From positions 1 to 64,000 of the forward strand of contig JAPKZB010000092.1 in assembly GCA_026393985.1 (NCBI GenBank): DNA of 64,000 nt, read 5' to 3'. This stretch comes from Acidobacteriota bacterium (GTDB taxonomy: Bacteria; Acidobacteriota; Terriglobia; Bryobacterales; Bryobacteraceae). Position 1 is the stretch's first letter. The number at the start of each line of letters is the position of its first letter. The translations under genes and the position numbers were made by a program. Under the pieces are notes generated by a model. The model was not told the origin of the DNA, searched no databases, and was given only the letters and a program-made list of their open reading frames with translations. Positions 36,445-46,166 of this stretch are shown in pieces.

Positions 36445-37386
36445 ATGTTTCTGAGCCGCCGCAGTTTCCTATCCGGCGCCGCCGCCACGGCGTGGGGCGC
36501 GCCTTCGCCCTGGCGGCTGGGCGCCAACACCGCCGTGCAGGGCTACGGGCTCTATCAGGCCATCGACCTCATCCGCCAGCTCGATTTTCCGGTCATTGAA
36601 ATCCATCCCATGGGCCGACCCGACCCCGTGCCCCGCACCTTTCCCGGCTTTCAGTTCGACCAGCTGGACCGGGCGGAGAAGACGAAGCTCCGCAGCGCGC
36701 TGCGCCGGTTTCGCCGCATCACCACACATCTTCCCTACACCGGCCTGAACTGGCTGAGTCCGGACCCGGCCACCCGCGCCCACGCCGTCCGCACTATCGA
36801 TATCGCTCTCGAAGGATCCGCCTATCTCGGTGCCCGCCTGGCGGTGCTCCACCCGCAGTCGGTGACCAACGAGCCGTGGGAGCGCCGGGAGAGCGAGTGC
36901 GTGGCCGCCATCCAGCGCTGGGGCGAGCAGGCGCGGCGGCTGGGCGTACAGATTGCGGTTGAGACCGGCTGGCCGCCCAGCGTGGCCTCGTTTGTCCGGC
37001 TTCTGGAGAAGGTGAACCACGCGGCGGTCGGCGCGACGATCGACGTGGGCCACCAGGGGCGCTACGCCGAGCTGGTGGCCAAGGTGAAGACGGAGGATCG
37101 GGCCAAGCCCGCAGCGGTGGCGGCGTATAACGACACGACGATCGAGATCATCCGGAGACTCGGCGCCAAAGTGGTGCATCTGCACGTGCACGACATCGAC
37201 CCGGCGACGTGGGTGGAGCATAAGCCGATGGTGCATGGTTTTGTGGATTATCCGCGTATCTTTGCCGCCCTGCGCGAGGTGCGCTACCAGGGCGTGCTGG
37301 TGCTCGAAATCGGGGGCGAGCCGGAGCGCATGCCGGGGTACTTGCGGGAGGCGCGGGGGCGGTTTCTGGGATGGCTGGGGGCTTAG
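36445..37386 (+). CDS. Exported sugar phosphate isomerase/epimerase-like protein
   Basis: A 313-residue AP-endonuclease-2/xylose-isomerase-like barrel protein with a twin-arginine signal (MFLSRRSFLSGAAATAWGAP). Motifs are FPVIEIHPMG, RRITTHLPYTGLNWLSPD, LAVLHPQSVTN, VQIAVETGWPPS with the Glu metal ligand, VGATIDVGHQGRY, VVHLHVHDIDPATWVEHKPM and GVLVLEIGGEPE. The H-x-H and E/D/E/H set suggests an intact metal site. It differs from the divergent neighbour, so the two are probably not functional duplicates. Its TAG overlaps the stop of the convergent M20 gene. Confidence 0.82.
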   Translation: MFLSRRSFLSGAAATAWGAPSPWRLGANTAVQGYGLYQAIDLIRQLDFPVIEIHPMGRPDPVPRTFPGFQFDQLDRAEKTKLRSALRRFRRITTHLPYTGLNWLSPDPATRAHAVRTIDIALEGSAYLGARLAVLHPQSVTNEPWERRESECVAAIQRWGEQARRLGVQIAVETGWPPSVASFVRLLEKVNHAAVGATIDVGHQGRYAELVAKVKTEDRAKPAAVAAYNDTTIEIIRRLGAKVVHLHVHDIDPATWVEHKPMVHGFVDYPRIFAALREVRYQGVLVLEIGGEPERMPGYLREARGRFLGWLGA

Positions 37387-38675
37387 TCGACCCCCTCCAC
37401 CTGGCCGCACCAGGAGCAGACAAAGTGGAGCAGCGCTGTCGTGGCGGTGACCAGCGAGTCGATTTCGACATACTCGTCCGGCATGTGCGCGTTGCCGCCG
37501 GAGGGGCCCCAGAGCAGGGCGGGGATCCCGAACTCGGGAAAAACGAACAGGTCGCACGGCCCTTCAATGCCCTGTACGAGGGGCGCCTGGCCGGTGGCGG
37601 CGCGGACGGCGGCGGCGACCTCGCCGAGTAATGGGGCGTCTGGCGAAAGCGTCGAGCCGGGGAGCCAGCGGATGGGATGGTGCACGGCGGGCGGCACGGC
37701 GAACAGGTCCGGGTGGCGGGTCAACACGCCGGTCAGCCAGGCGGCGAACTGCTCATCGATCGCCGCTACCGTCTCGCCGGGCATGGTCTGCCAGAAGAGT
37801 TCGAGGCGGCAGACGGGCGGGATATTGGGCGGCTCGTCGGTGGACCAGGGCGCGGTGTGGATACGGCCGACGGTGACGGGAACGGGATCGGCCAAGTGGG
37901 CAAAGAGCGGATGCGGCGGTGCCGCGCGGCGGCGGAGGGCGGCGAACGCCGGCAGTTCGTTCAAAAAGACGCGCAGTTGTTCAACGACGCCGCCGGCACC
38001 CGTCGGGGCCAGGATGCCGTCGTTGGGCGCCGTGAAGGTGAGGTGCACGGTGCGACCGCCCCGGTGGGCCGGACAGAGGCGGAGGCCGGAGGGCTCGCCG
38101 ACAATCGCCGCATCGGCCCGATAGCCCGCCAGGCGAGCGGCCAGAGTACCATGAACCCCGCCGAACTCCTCATCGATCACCGACTCGAAGATCAGATCGC
38201 CGCGGAGGCGGATGCCGAGATCGCGGATGGCCTCGAGAACAAAAAGATTGGAGGCGACGCCGGCCTTCATGTCCCAGGCGCCCCGGCCATAGAGCCGGTT
38301 GCCTTCGATCGTAGCGGCGAAAGGGGGACGGGTCCAGGGGTGTGAGCCGGCGGGAACGGTGTCGATGTGGCCGCTGAGCAGGAGCGAGCGGCCGCCGCCG
38401 GCGCCCGGCAGGGTGGCGGCAAGGTTGGGGCGGTGGCGGTAGTCGCGGCCGGGCCAATAGAGGGGGTGGGTGGGCAGGCCGGGCACGGAGTCCGGCTCGT
38501 AGAGATGGGGGGTGCAGCCGGCGCGGGCGAGGCGGTCGGCGAGCAGTTGCTGGCAGAGGAGTTCGGCGCCGCGCGGGGCGCGGTTTTCTGAGGGAGTGCG
38601 GACCAGGTCGGAGAGCAGCGAGAGGAGATGGTCGCGGCGGGAGGCGACGTAGGCGGACAGTTGAACAGCGTGCAT
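37383..38675 (-). CDS. M20-family metallopeptidase (ArgE/DapE-like)
   Basis: A 430-residue cytoplasmic M20 peptidase or deacylase. Zn ligands are visible in LLLSGHIDTVPAG (His-x-Asp), YGRGAWDMKAGVASN (Asp), SVIDEEFGGVHG (catalytic Glu pair), AAIVGEPSGLRLCPAHRGG (Glu/Asp) and a late GGNAHMPDEYV (His). The family includes acetylornithine deacetylase and succinyl-diaminopimelate desuccinylase; the substrate is unclear because no arginine or lysine genes are nearby. I placed the start at the ATG at 38675; a longer frame upstream lies antisense to the esterase gene and is not family-like. Confidence 0.86.
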   Translation of the reverse strand: MHAVQLSAYVASRRDHLLSLLSDLVRTPSENRAPRGAELLCQQLLADRLARAGCTPHLYEPDSVPGLPTHPLYWPGRDYRHRPNLAATLPGAGGGRSLLLSGHIDTVPAGSHPWTRPPFAATIEGNRLYGRGAWDMKAGVASNLFVLEAIRDLGIRLRGDLIFESVIDEEFGGVHGTLAARLAGYRADAAIVGEPSGLRLCPAHRGGRTVHLTFTAPNDGILAPTGAGGVVEQLRVFLNELPAFAALRRRAAPPHPLFAHLADPVPVTVGRIHTAPWSTDEPPNIPPVCRLELFWQTMPGETVAAIDEQFAAWLTGVLTRHPDLFAVPPAVHHPIRWLPGSTLSPDAPLLGEVAAAVRAATGQAPLVQGIEGPCDLFVFPEFGIPALLWGPSGGNAHMPDEYVEIDSLVTATTALLHFVCSWCGQVEGVD

Positions 38676-38696
38676 CGGAGATTGGATTATAGGACG

Positions 38697-39767
38697 ATGA
38701 CACGACGTTGTTGGCTGGCCGGAATCTCTCTGCGTGCCGCCGCGCAGGAAGCGCGGCAGGAGATCCCGCCGCTGCGCGGGCTGAGCCGGACAAACCTGCT
38801 CGAGTACCGCGAGGCCAGCGGCAAGATGCGCCTGGCCCGGAGCCGCGGCGACTGGGAGATCCGCCGGCGCGATGCGCTCGCGGCGATGCACGAGGTGACC
38901 GGCCCGCTGCCCGGGGACGAGAAGCGGTGTCCGCTGGCGGTGACCTTGCACGAGGAGACCGATATGGGCAGCTATGTCCGCCGCTCCATCTCCTACGCCG
39001 CCGAGCCGGGCGGCAGGACGACGGCGTATCTCTGCCTTCCGAAGAAGGCGCTGGCGGGCCAGCGAGCGCGGGCGGTGCTGTGCCTGCATCCGACGGACAA
39101 CACGGCCGGCTACAAGGTCGTCGTCGGACTCGGCGGGCGACCGCACCGGCAGTACGCGGCGGAGCTGGCGGAACGCGGCTTTGTGACCATCTCGCCGAGC
39201 TATGTGCAGCTGGCCGACTACCAGCCGGACCTGCGGAAGCTGGGCTACGCGAGCGGGACGATGAAGGCGATCTGGGATAACATCCGGGCGCTCGACTTGC
39301 TCGACAGTCTGCCGCAGGTGCGCCGCGGTCAGTACGCGGCCATTGGGCATTCGCTGGGCGGGCACAACGCGATTTATACGGCGGTGCACGACAAGCGAAT
39401 CAGCGTGGTGGTTTCCAGCTGCGGGTTCGATTCGTTCCTCGACTACTACGGCGGGAACATCAAGGGTTGGGTGCAGGAGCGTTACATGATGCGGATGGGG
39501 CAGTACGTGGGTGCGCCGCAGAATGTGCCGTTTGATTTTTACGAGCTGGTGGCCGCGCTGGCGCCGCGGGCGTTTTTTGTGAACGCCCCGCTGCGCGACG
39601 CCAACTTCCGGTACGCGAGCGTGGACCGGATTCGCGAGGCCGCGCTGCCGGTCTACCGGTTATACGGGGCGGCGGACCGGCTGCGCGTGGAACATCCGGA
39701 CTGTGAGCACGATTTTCCGGATGCCGTGCGGTTTGCCGCCTATGAGTGGATTGCGCGGTATCTGTAG
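38697..39767 (+). CDS. Alpha/beta hydrolase, acetyl-xylan-esterase/dienelactone-hydrolase-like
   Basis: A 356-residue alpha/beta hydrolase. The nucleophile Ser219 lies in AIGHSLGGHNAIY, the catalytic His is His338 in DCEHDFPDA, and the acid is probably the Asp in YRLYGAADRL. RAVLCLHPTDNTAGYKVVVGLGG fits the oxyanion region. The N-terminus TRRCWLAGISLRAAAQ looks like a short export signal. The family cleaves ester bonds in carbohydrates or aromatic ring products. It lies divergent from the M20 gene and convergent with the amidohydrolase gene 3 bp away. Confidence 0.8.
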   Translation: MTRRCWLAGISLRAAAQEARQEIPPLRGLSRTNLLEYREASGKMRLARSRGDWEIRRRDALAAMHEVTGPLPGDEKRCPLAVTLHEETDMGSYVRRSISYAAEPGGRTTAYLCLPKKALAGQRARAVLCLHPTDNTAGYKVVVGLGGRPHRQYAAELAERGFVTISPSYVQLADYQPDLRKLGYASGTMKAIWDNIRALDLLDSLPQVRRGQYAAIGHSLGGHNAIYTAVHDKRISVVVSSCGFDSFLDYYGGNIKGWVQERYMMRMGQYVGAPQNVPFDFYELVAALAPRAFFVNAPLRDANFRYASVDRIREAALPVYRLYGAADRLRVEHPDCEHDFPDAVRFAAYEWIARYL

Positions 39768-39770
39768 GGG

Positions 39771-40703
39771 TCAGGCCAGCTGCGGCTGATTGGGGTCGCG
39801 GCGGATCCAGCGGAAGGCGGGAATAGAGTTCTTCCAGAAGATTTTTTCGGCGGCGGCCGGGCCTTTGGCCAGGAAGTAGGCGCGGAAGATCTCGATCGCT
39901 TCTTTGCTGCGGCCGGCGTAGACGAGGCGGTCTTCGCCGAAGATGTCGTAGATAAAGTCCATGACGGGCAGGTAGACGCCCGGCTCGAACGGGGCGCCGG
40001 CGGCCGCGCGCGGGCGGTGGAGGCCAGAGAGTTTGACGAAGACGTTGCGCTGCCGGAGTTGGCGCAGATGGCTGGCGTAGGCTTTGAGGACGGCCGGGTC
40101 GGTGGGCAGGGCGAGCGCCTGCAGATGGCCGAGGACGATGCGAAGGTCCGGGATCTGATCGCTCAGGCGCAGGGTGGCTTCGATGAGGTCGAGGCGGGGG
40201 TTGGCGACTTCGAGCGTGAGGCCGGTTTGGGCGTAGGCCTTCATGTTTTCGAGGAACAGCGGTTGGTGGATCGCGGTGACCAGGTCCTGGCCCTTCCAGA
40301 CGTTGCCGTAGCGGATACCCAGGAAGAGCTTGTTGCGGTGGTAGCGTTCGAGATACTCGCGGAACTGCGGGATGGTGGGGTCGAGGTTGCCGATCATGCC
40401 GGTGATGAGGGGCTCGTTCTCGATCATCATGAGGACCCAGAGGTTGTCTTCCACCCACGGGCTGGCCTCGACCTTAATGCCGCCCACGATGCCGAGCGGG
40501 AGCGCGGAGGCGCGGTAGTGCTGCGGGAGGAAGGGCGGGTTGTTGGGGGTGAAGGGGAAGGGCGCGCCCTGGGGGCGGGTCTGGTCGTAGAGATGGAAGT
40601 GGGTGTCGATGATGGGAATGGCGGCAGGTGCGGCGGAGGCGGCGGTGGCTGCTGCTGCGGCGGCGAGGAGGGTGCGGCGAGGGAGGGGGTAGGCGCTGTT
40701 CAT
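39771..40703 (-). CDS. Exported amidohydrolase-family (amidohydrolase_2) protein
   Basis: A 310-residue TIM-barrel metal hydrolase. The signal peptide is PLPRRTLLAAAAAATAASAAPA, possibly twin-arginine. IPIIDTHFHLYDQTRPQG holds the H-x-H metal ligands, with later ligand regions IVLGHLQALALP and DRLVYAGRSKEA. The family includes 2-pyrone-4,6-dicarboxylate lactonases and related lactonases or decarboxylases. No neighbour points to a substrate. The 108-bp gap between it and the divergent cytochrome gene shows no clear promoter. Confidence 0.8.
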   Translation of the reverse strand: MNSAYPLPRRTLLAAAAAATAASAAPAAIPIIDTHFHLYDQTRPQGAPFPFTPNNPPFLPQHYRASALPLGIVGGIKVEASPWVEDNLWVLMMIENEPLITGMIGNLDPTIPQFREYLERYHRNKLFLGIRYGNVWKGQDLVTAIHQPLFLENMKAYAQTGLTLEVANPRLDLIEATLRLSDQIPDLRIVLGHLQALALPTDPAVLKAYASHLRQLRQRNVFVKLSGLHRPRAAAGAPFEPGVYLPVMDFIYDIFGEDRLVYAGRSKEAIEIFRAYFLAKGPAAAEKIFWKNSIPAFRWIRRDPNQPQLA

Positions 40704-40811
40704 AGGGGACGCGGATCGGTTCCGGTTCCCGATTCTACATCAGGCGCCACACTCCGGGCGAGATGGCGATAAACTCGAATTGGTCGAAATAGGACGCGAG
40801 CGAATGGAGTG

Positions 40812-43172
40812 ATGCGGAGAACGAGTGCCCCTGTTTACGCGGCGTGGATGGTGCTGTCCGGCACGGCGCTGGCGTATGCGCCGAACGAGAGCCGGGAGGC
40901 CTTTACGCGGCGCTACTGCGCGGGCTGCCATAACGGTCAGGCGAAGGCCGGCGGACTGTCGCTTGATGGATTGGGCAGCGTCGAAACGGCGGCGCGTCCG
41001 GAGATTTGGGAAAAGGTTCTGAAGCGCGTGCGGGCCGGCGAGATGCCACCGGCGGCGATGCCCCGTCCGGAGGCCGGCCTGTCGCGGAGTTTCGTCGCGG
41101 GCCTGGCGACCGAGTTGGACCGCGCTGCGCAGCGGACGGCGTTTGCCGGGGCGCCGGTGATCCGGCGTTTGAACCGGACCGAATATGCCAACGCGGTGCG
41201 GGACCTGCTGCATCTGGAGACGGCGCTCGACGCGGAGCTGCCGCCGGATCAGGTGGCCGCGGGGTTTGACAACATCGCCGACGCGCTGTCGATGTCGCCG
41301 CTGCTGCTCGAACGCTACCTGAACGTGGCGCGGCGGGTGAGCGCGTTGGCCACAGGCACGGGCGAAGCATCGCCGGTCGTTGAGATCTATCCGGCGACGG
41401 GGACGCAGGCGGTCTGGCAGGGCGAGGGGATGCCGTTCGGCACGCGCGGCGGCATCCGCGTGACGCACTACTTTCCGAAGGACGGCGACTACGACCTACG
41501 GGCGTTTCTCGCCAAAGAGAGCTTGACGCCCATTGAGGGCGTGCGCTTCTTCCGGCTGCGGCTGACCAAGGTGAAGGCCGGCGCACACACCGTGATTGTG
41601 ACGTTTCCCGATGAGTATGCCGAGCGGGAAGGCCCCGTGCTGAACGTGGGCGGGCCGGGCGGGCTGCCGCTGGGCGGGCCGCTCGATGTGCTGGGTACGG
41701 CGGTGCGTCCCACGATTGAGTTCCGTGTGGACGGCCGCCGCGTGAAGCGGTTCGACATCGGCGGCATGACGGCGGGAGAGGCGGCCTTCGACGGCTTGCC
41801 CGGTCCACCCGTGCTGGGCCGCATTGAGATTGCCGGACCATACAACGTGACCGGCCCCGGCGAGACGCCGAGCCGGGCGCGCATCTTCACCTGCCGGCCC
41901 GCGGCGGATGCGGAGGAGGGCGCTTGCGCTCAACGCATTCTCGCGCCGCTCGTGCGGCGGGCGTTCCGCCGCGACGTGAACCCGCGAGAGTTGGAGCCTT
42001 TCCTGAAGAGCTTCCGCGCTGCGCGGGCCGCGAGGAAGCCATTTGAAACTGCGATCGCCGCGGCCATCCGCGACGTGCTGCTCGCGCCCGATTTCCTCTT
42101 CCGCTTGGAGTTTGACGCGGCGGGAGCGGCGGCGGGGGCGGCGCATCCTGTCAACGAATTTGAACTCGCCTCGCGCCTGTCGTTCTTCCTGTGGAGCAGT
42201 CTGCCGGATGACGGCCTGCTGAACCTCGCGGCGGCGGGTAAGCTGCGGACGCCGGGGACGCTTGAGCGGGAGGTGCGGCGTATGATGGCCGACGGGCGTT
42301 CGGCGGCGCTGCTCGATAACTTTGCCGCGCAGTGGCTGGGGCTGCGGATGTTGTCCGGCACGGCGCCGGATAAGGAGTTGTATCCGGAGTTCGACGCCGC
42401 GCTCGGGGCAGCGTTCGCCACCGAGACGCGGCTTTTCGTCAACAGCCTGCTGCGCGAGAACCGCAGCGTGCTCGATCTGCTGCGAGCGAACTACACCTAT
42501 TTGGACGAACGCCTGGCCGGGCACTACGGCATCGCCGGGGTGACCGGCCCCGGCTTCCGGCGCGTGGCGCTCGACCGGCATCCGGAGCGGAGCGGCCTGC
42601 TTGGGCACGGCAGTGTGCTGCTGTTGACCTCGCACTCGACGAAGACTTCGCCCGTGCTGCGCGGCCGCTGGATCCTCGACAATCTGCTGAACTCGCCGCC
42701 GCCGGCCCCGCCGGCCAACGTGCCGCCGCTTGAGGAGAAGGCCGGCGACGGCCGCCGCCTGACGGCCCGGGAGCAGGTGGAAAGGCACCGCGCCAACCCG
42801 AGTTGCGCGGCCTGCCACGACCGCATCGATCCGCTCGGCTTTGCCCTCGAGAACTTCGACGTGCTTGGCCGGTGGCGGAGCAAGGACGAAGGCGGGCCGA
42901 TTAACGCCTCCGCCAAGCTGCTCGGCGGCGGCGAGTTCACGGGCCCGCAGGGATTGAAGACGATGCTGCTCAGCCGGGGCGAAGAGTTTGCCCACGCTAC
43001 GGTCGAGCGGCTGTTGACCTACGCGCTGGGCCGCGAGTTGGACGGCCGGGATCAACCGGCCATCCGCTCCATCCTCCGCGAAACCGCAGCAAACGAATAC
43101 CGCTTCCATGATCTGGTTCTGGCCATCGTGCGAAGCACCCCCTTTCAAAGGAAACAGAAGCAGGAGCGCTGA
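40812..43172 (+). CDS. Exported c-type cytochrome-domain protein with DUF1587/1592/1588/1585-type modules
   Basis: A 786-residue exported protein of the planctomycete-type cytochrome family. A signal sequence (VYAAWMVLSGTALAYA) precedes a heme-binding CAGCH (residues 36-40). The order then fits DUF1587 (IRRLNRTEYANAVRDLL), DUF1595/1592 (RILAPLVRRAFRRDVNPREL, ASRLSFFLWSSLPDD), DUF1588 (HSTKTSPVLRGRWILDNLL, with a second motif CAACH at 665-669) and DUF1585 (the C-terminal ERLLTYALGRELDGRD). Such proteins are predicted to be extracytoplasmic redox proteins, nearly always paired with a DUF1552 or DUF1501 protein, but their reaction is not established. It opens the 40.8-54 kb run; the DUF1552 gene follows after 4 bp. 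Confidence 0.88.
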   Translation: MRRTSAPVYAAWMVLSGTALAYAPNESREAFTRRYCAGCHNGQAKAGGLSLDGLGSVETAARPEIWEKVLKRVRAGEMPPAAMPRPEAGLSRSFVAGLATELDRAAQRTAFAGAPVIRRLNRTEYANAVRDLLHLETALDAELPPDQVAAGFDNIADALSMSPLLLERYLNVARRVSALATGTGEASPVVEIYPATGTQAVWQGEGMPFGTRGGIRVTHYFPKDGDYDLRAFLAKESLTPIEGVRFFRLRLTKVKAGAHTVIVTFPDEYAEREGPVLNVGGPGGLPLGGPLDVLGTAVRPTIEFRVDGRRVKRFDIGGMTAGEAAFDGLPGPPVLGRIEIAGPYNVTGPGETPSRARIFTCRPAADAEEGACAQRILAPLVRRAFRRDVNPRELEPFLKSFRAARAARKPFETAIAAAIRDVLLAPDFLFRLEFDAAGAAAGAAHPVNEFELASRLSFFLWSSLPDDGLLNLAAAGKLRTPGTLEREVRRMMADGRSAALLDNFAAQWLGLRMLSGTAPDKELYPEFDAALGAAFATETRLFVNSLLRENRSVLDLLRANYTYLDERLAGHYGIAGVTGPGFRRVALDRHPERSGLLGHGSVLLLTSHSTKTSPVLRGRWILDNLLNSPPPAPPANVPPLEEKAGDGRRLTAREQVERHRANPSCAACHDRIDPLGFALENFDVLGRWRSKDEGGPINASAKLLGGGEFTGPQGLKTMLLSRGEEFAHATVERLLTYALGRELDGRDQPAIRSILRETAANEYRFHDLVLAIVRSTPFQRKQKQER

Positions 43173-43176
43173 AGCC

Positions 43177-44484
43177 ATGTTTGTCGAGAAAAAGCATCTG
43201 CCCCGCCGGACGTTCTTGCGTGGCGCCGGGGTGTGTCTGGGGCTGCCGTTGCTCGAAGCAATGGTGCCGGCCCTGACGGCCGAGAAGTTGACGGCGGCCG
43301 CGCCGGTGCGGCGCTTGGGTTTTGTGATCTACCCGCTGGGCGTGGATCAGGACCGCTGGCGGCCGGCCGGCGAAGGGGCGAACTTTCAATTCAGCGAGGC
43401 GCTGGCGCCACTGGCGCCGCACCGCGGCAAGATGGTGGTGATGAGCGGTCTGTCGTCAGACCCGGACCGCAGCAAAGCCGGCTTCCACGACCGGGCGCTG
43501 GCTTCGTTCCTCACCGGCGTTGAGCCGGCTAAGGGTAAGGTGCAGGTGGGCATCTCGGTCGATCAGCTGGCGGCGCGGACGCTCGGTAAGGATACGCCGT
43601 TTGCTTCGCTTGAGCTTTCCACCGAGAACAATAACGGCGGGGCGGCGCACGTGGGTCCGGTGTTTAAGAGCGCTACAACGCCGCTGCCGTTTGAATATAA
43701 CCCGCGGCGCGTGTTTGAACGTTTGTTCGGCGAAGGCGGCCGCATCGATCCGGTCGCCGCGGCCGCCCGCGATGCGGCCGATCGCAGCAGCCTCGACAGT
43801 GTCACCGAGCGGATCGCCGAGTTGAAACTGCGCCTGGGCGCCGCCGACCGGCGGAAGCTCGACGAGTATGTCGAATCGATCCGGGACGTGGAGCGGCGGA
43901 TTCAGGTGGCCGCGCAGAAGCGGCCGATGGATCTGCCGGCGATGGCCCGGCCGGCCGGCGCGCCCGACTCCTGGCCCGAGCACGTCAAGCTCATGTTCGA
44001 CCTGCAGACGCTGGCCGTGCAGGCCGACCTCACCCGCGTCTGGACCTTTATGTACGCCCGCGAGGCGACCTCGATCAACTATCCGCACCTGGGCATTTCG
44101 ATGGGCCACCACGAGATCTCCCACCACAACTTCGAAAAGGACAAGCTCGACGCGCTCGCCAAGATAAACGTGGACCAGTCGCGGTTGTTCGCTTATTTCC
44201 TCAGCAAACTCGATGCGATTAAGGAGGGCGGCTCCACGCTGCTCGACCACTCGCTGATCCTTTACGGCAGCAACCTCAGCGTGCCCACCTCGCACAGCCA
44301 GCGCGACCTGCCCATCATCCTCGCCGGTGGAGCGGCGGGGCGGATTGCGGGCGGCCGCTACCTGAAGTTCCCGGGCGATGAGACGCCGCTCACGAACCTG
44401 TACCTGACGATGCTCGATAAGGTGGGCGTACCCACCGAAAAACTGGGCGACAGCACCGGCCGGCTGAACCGGCTGGAGGTATAA
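43177..44484 (+). CDS. DUF1552-family protein with twin-arginine signal
   Basis: A 435-residue protein with a Tat signal (HLPRRTFLRGAGVCLGLPLLEAM). LGFVIYPLGVDQDRWRP, FHDRALASFLTGVEPAKG, QADLTRVWTFMYAREAT, LGISMGHHEISHHN and LILYGSNLSVPTSHSQRDLPIILAGGAAG are typical of DUF1552, a family with an alkaline-phosphatase/sulfatase-like fold related to DUF1501. Several His and Asp residues could bind metal. Its partner is the cytochrome gene just upstream. An earlier frame start at 43108 reads through that gene, so the ATG at 43177 is preferred. Confidence 0.88.
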   Translation: MFVEKKHLPRRTFLRGAGVCLGLPLLEAMVPALTAEKLTAAAPVRRLGFVIYPLGVDQDRWRPAGEGANFQFSEALAPLAPHRGKMVVMSGLSSDPDRSKAGFHDRALASFLTGVEPAKGKVQVGISVDQLAARTLGKDTPFASLELSTENNNGGAAHVGPVFKSATTPLPFEYNPRRVFERLFGEGGRIDPVAAAARDAADRSSLDSVTERIAELKLRLGAADRRKLDEYVESIRDVERRIQVAAQKRPMDLPAMARPAGAPDSWPEHVKLMFDLQTLAVQADLTRVWTFMYAREATSINYPHLGISMGHHEISHHNFEKDKLDALAKINVDQSRLFAYFLSKLDAIKEGGSTLLDHSLILYGSNLSVPTSHSQRDLPIILAGGAAGRIAGGRYLKFPGDETPLTNLYLTMLDKVGVPTEKLGDSTGRLNRLEV

Positions 44485-44489
44485 GCGCG

Positions 44490-46166
44490 ATGCGGACCGC
44501 AGCCGTAGCCTGGTGGGCCTGGTTTCCGCTGGCGCTGAGCGCCGCCACGGATGCCCCGGACCTGTTCCGCGCCGTGCGGGACGATGACCGGGCCGCCGTG
44601 CAGCAACTGCTGCGGCAGGGCGCCAACCCGAATGCCCGCGAGCCCGACGGGACCACGCCGCTCGGCTGGGCAGCCGTGCGCGCGAACGCCGAAATCACGG
44701 AGCTGCTACTGAAAGCCGGGGCCGACGCCAACCTGACGAATGAGCTCGGGCTCGGGCCGCTGGCGCTGGCCGTGGCCAACGGTCCGCTCACGCTGGTCGA
44801 ACAGCTGCTGGCCGCCGGGGCGGACCCGAACGTGGCGCGGGAGAACGGCGAAACCCCGTTGATGACGGCGGCGCGGCTGGGGCGCGTCGATGTCCTCGAG
44901 CGGCTGCTCGCCAAGGGCGCGGCCGTCAATGCGCGCGATGAGAAGTTCGGGCAGACGGCGCTGATGTGGGCGGCGGGCCGGCCGGAGGCGGTGCGTCTGC
45001 TGCTCGCCCGCGGCGCCGACCCGCGGCTGACGACCAAGACCTGGGACGTGAAGTACACCTTCTACCTGCCGACCACAGTGACGCTCGGCAAAACCGGTAT
45101 CCCGTGGAACAACGACGGCGACTACACCGTGAAGAAGGGCGGATTGAACGCGCTCTTTTTCGCCGTGCAGAAGAACGACGTCGCCTCGGCCCGCCTGCTG
45201 CTTGAAGCCGGTCTCGACGCTAACGCGACGGCCGCCGACGGCACCACGCCCCTGCTGGCGGCGCTCTATAAATGGGACGCGCCGGCGGGCACCTTTATCC
45301 CCGGCCGCGGGGCCCCGGCCACGGCGGGCAGCTCGCAGCGCTTCCGGCCCGACCTGGCCATGGCCGCCCTGCTGCTCGACCGCGGCGCCACCATAAAGAA
45401 CGTCGACGGCGCGGGCTACACGGCGCTGCATGGCGCGGCGCTGGCCGTAGCGAAAGCGGCGCGCAGCGGGGTGCGGCAGAGCGGCGCCTACGGGCAGACC
45501 GCGGCGGCGCTCGCCTTGGGCGCCGACGACGGATCCTCCCCGGCCAACGCCCTCGCCGAATCGCTCGCCATCGTGCGCCGGCTGCTCGCCGCGGGCGCCG
45601 ATCCGAACGCGCAGACCATCTATCCTACCGGCGGACCCGCCGGCGATGTCCGCATCAACCCGGCCCCGCCCGGCTCCTCGCCCATGCATATCGCGGCCAG
45701 CTCCGGCAGCGTTGAACTGCTGCGTCTGCTGGCCGAACGCGGCGGCAACCCGAACCTCGGCCGCCGCGACGGCCACACGCCATTCTCCGTAGCCGTGCTG
45801 GCCGGCGATGTCGCCATGGCCCGCGAACTGGTGGCTCGCGGCGCCGATGTGCGCGCGCGCTGGAACCCGCAGGATAAGATTCCCGATCCCGTCGAGGCCA
45901 TCACTCTCCCGCGCCAGCAGCAGAGCATTCTGCACCTGGCGGCCATTCAAGGCCGGCCCGAAATGATCGAATTCCTCCACGCGCAGGGGGCGCCGCTCGA
46001 GGCGAAGAACTCGCTGGGCGAAACGCCGCTCGACCTCGCCGACCATCAGGAGCGCTACCGCGAAGCAATTCAGCGGCAGGGCGCCGAAGGCGACCCGGCG
46101 AAGCTGAAGAAGATCGTACGGGGCCGGGCCGGGTCCGACACCTTGAAGCGGTTGATGGGCAGGTAG
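44490..46166 (+). CDS. Exported ankyrin-repeat protein
   Basis: A 558-residue protein with a signal peptide (TAAVAWWAWFPLALSAATDA) and about ten ankyrin repeats. Typical units are DGTTPLGWAAVRANAEITELLLKAGAD, NGETPLMTAARLGRVDVLERLLAKGA and SPMHIAASSGSVELLRLLAERGG. A non-repeat insert (residues about 185-210, TKTWDVKYTFYLPTT) breaks the array. It lies 5 bp after the DUF1552 gene and upstream of the second cytochrome pair, so it probably acts with them as a periplasmic binding or scaffold protein. No enzyme motif is seen. Confidence 0.88.
   Translation: MRTAAVAWWAWFPLALSAATDAPDLFRAVRDDDRAAVQQLLRQGANPNAREPDGTTPLGWAAVRANAEITELLLKAGADANLTNELGLGPLALAVANGPLTLVEQLLAAGADPNVARENGETPLMTAARLGRVDVLERLLAKGAAVNARDEKFGQTALMWAAGRPEAVRLLLARGADPRLTTKTWDVKYTFYLPTTVTLGKTGIPWNNDGDYTVKKGGLNALFFAVQKNDVASARLLLEAGLDANATAADGTTPLLAALYKWDAPAGTFIPGRGAPATAGSSQRFRPDLAMAALLLDRGATIKNVDGAGYTALHGAALAVAKAARSGVRQSGAYGQTAAALALGADDGSSPANALAESLAIVRRLLAAGADPNAQTIYPTGGPAGDVRINPAPPGSSPMHIAASSGSVELLRLLAERGGNPNLGRRDGHTPFSVAVLAGDVAMARELVARGADVRARWNPQDKIPDPVEAITLPRQQQSILHLAAIQGRPEMIEFLHAQGAPLEAKNSLGETPLDLADHQERYREAIQRQGAEGDPAKLKKIVRGRAGSDTLKRLMGR

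Noticed and set aside
38676-39389. N-terminal extension of the M20 peptidase frame
   Set aside because: The extra 238 codons run antisense to the esterase gene and show no M20-type sequence; the ATG at 38675 begins the normal domain.
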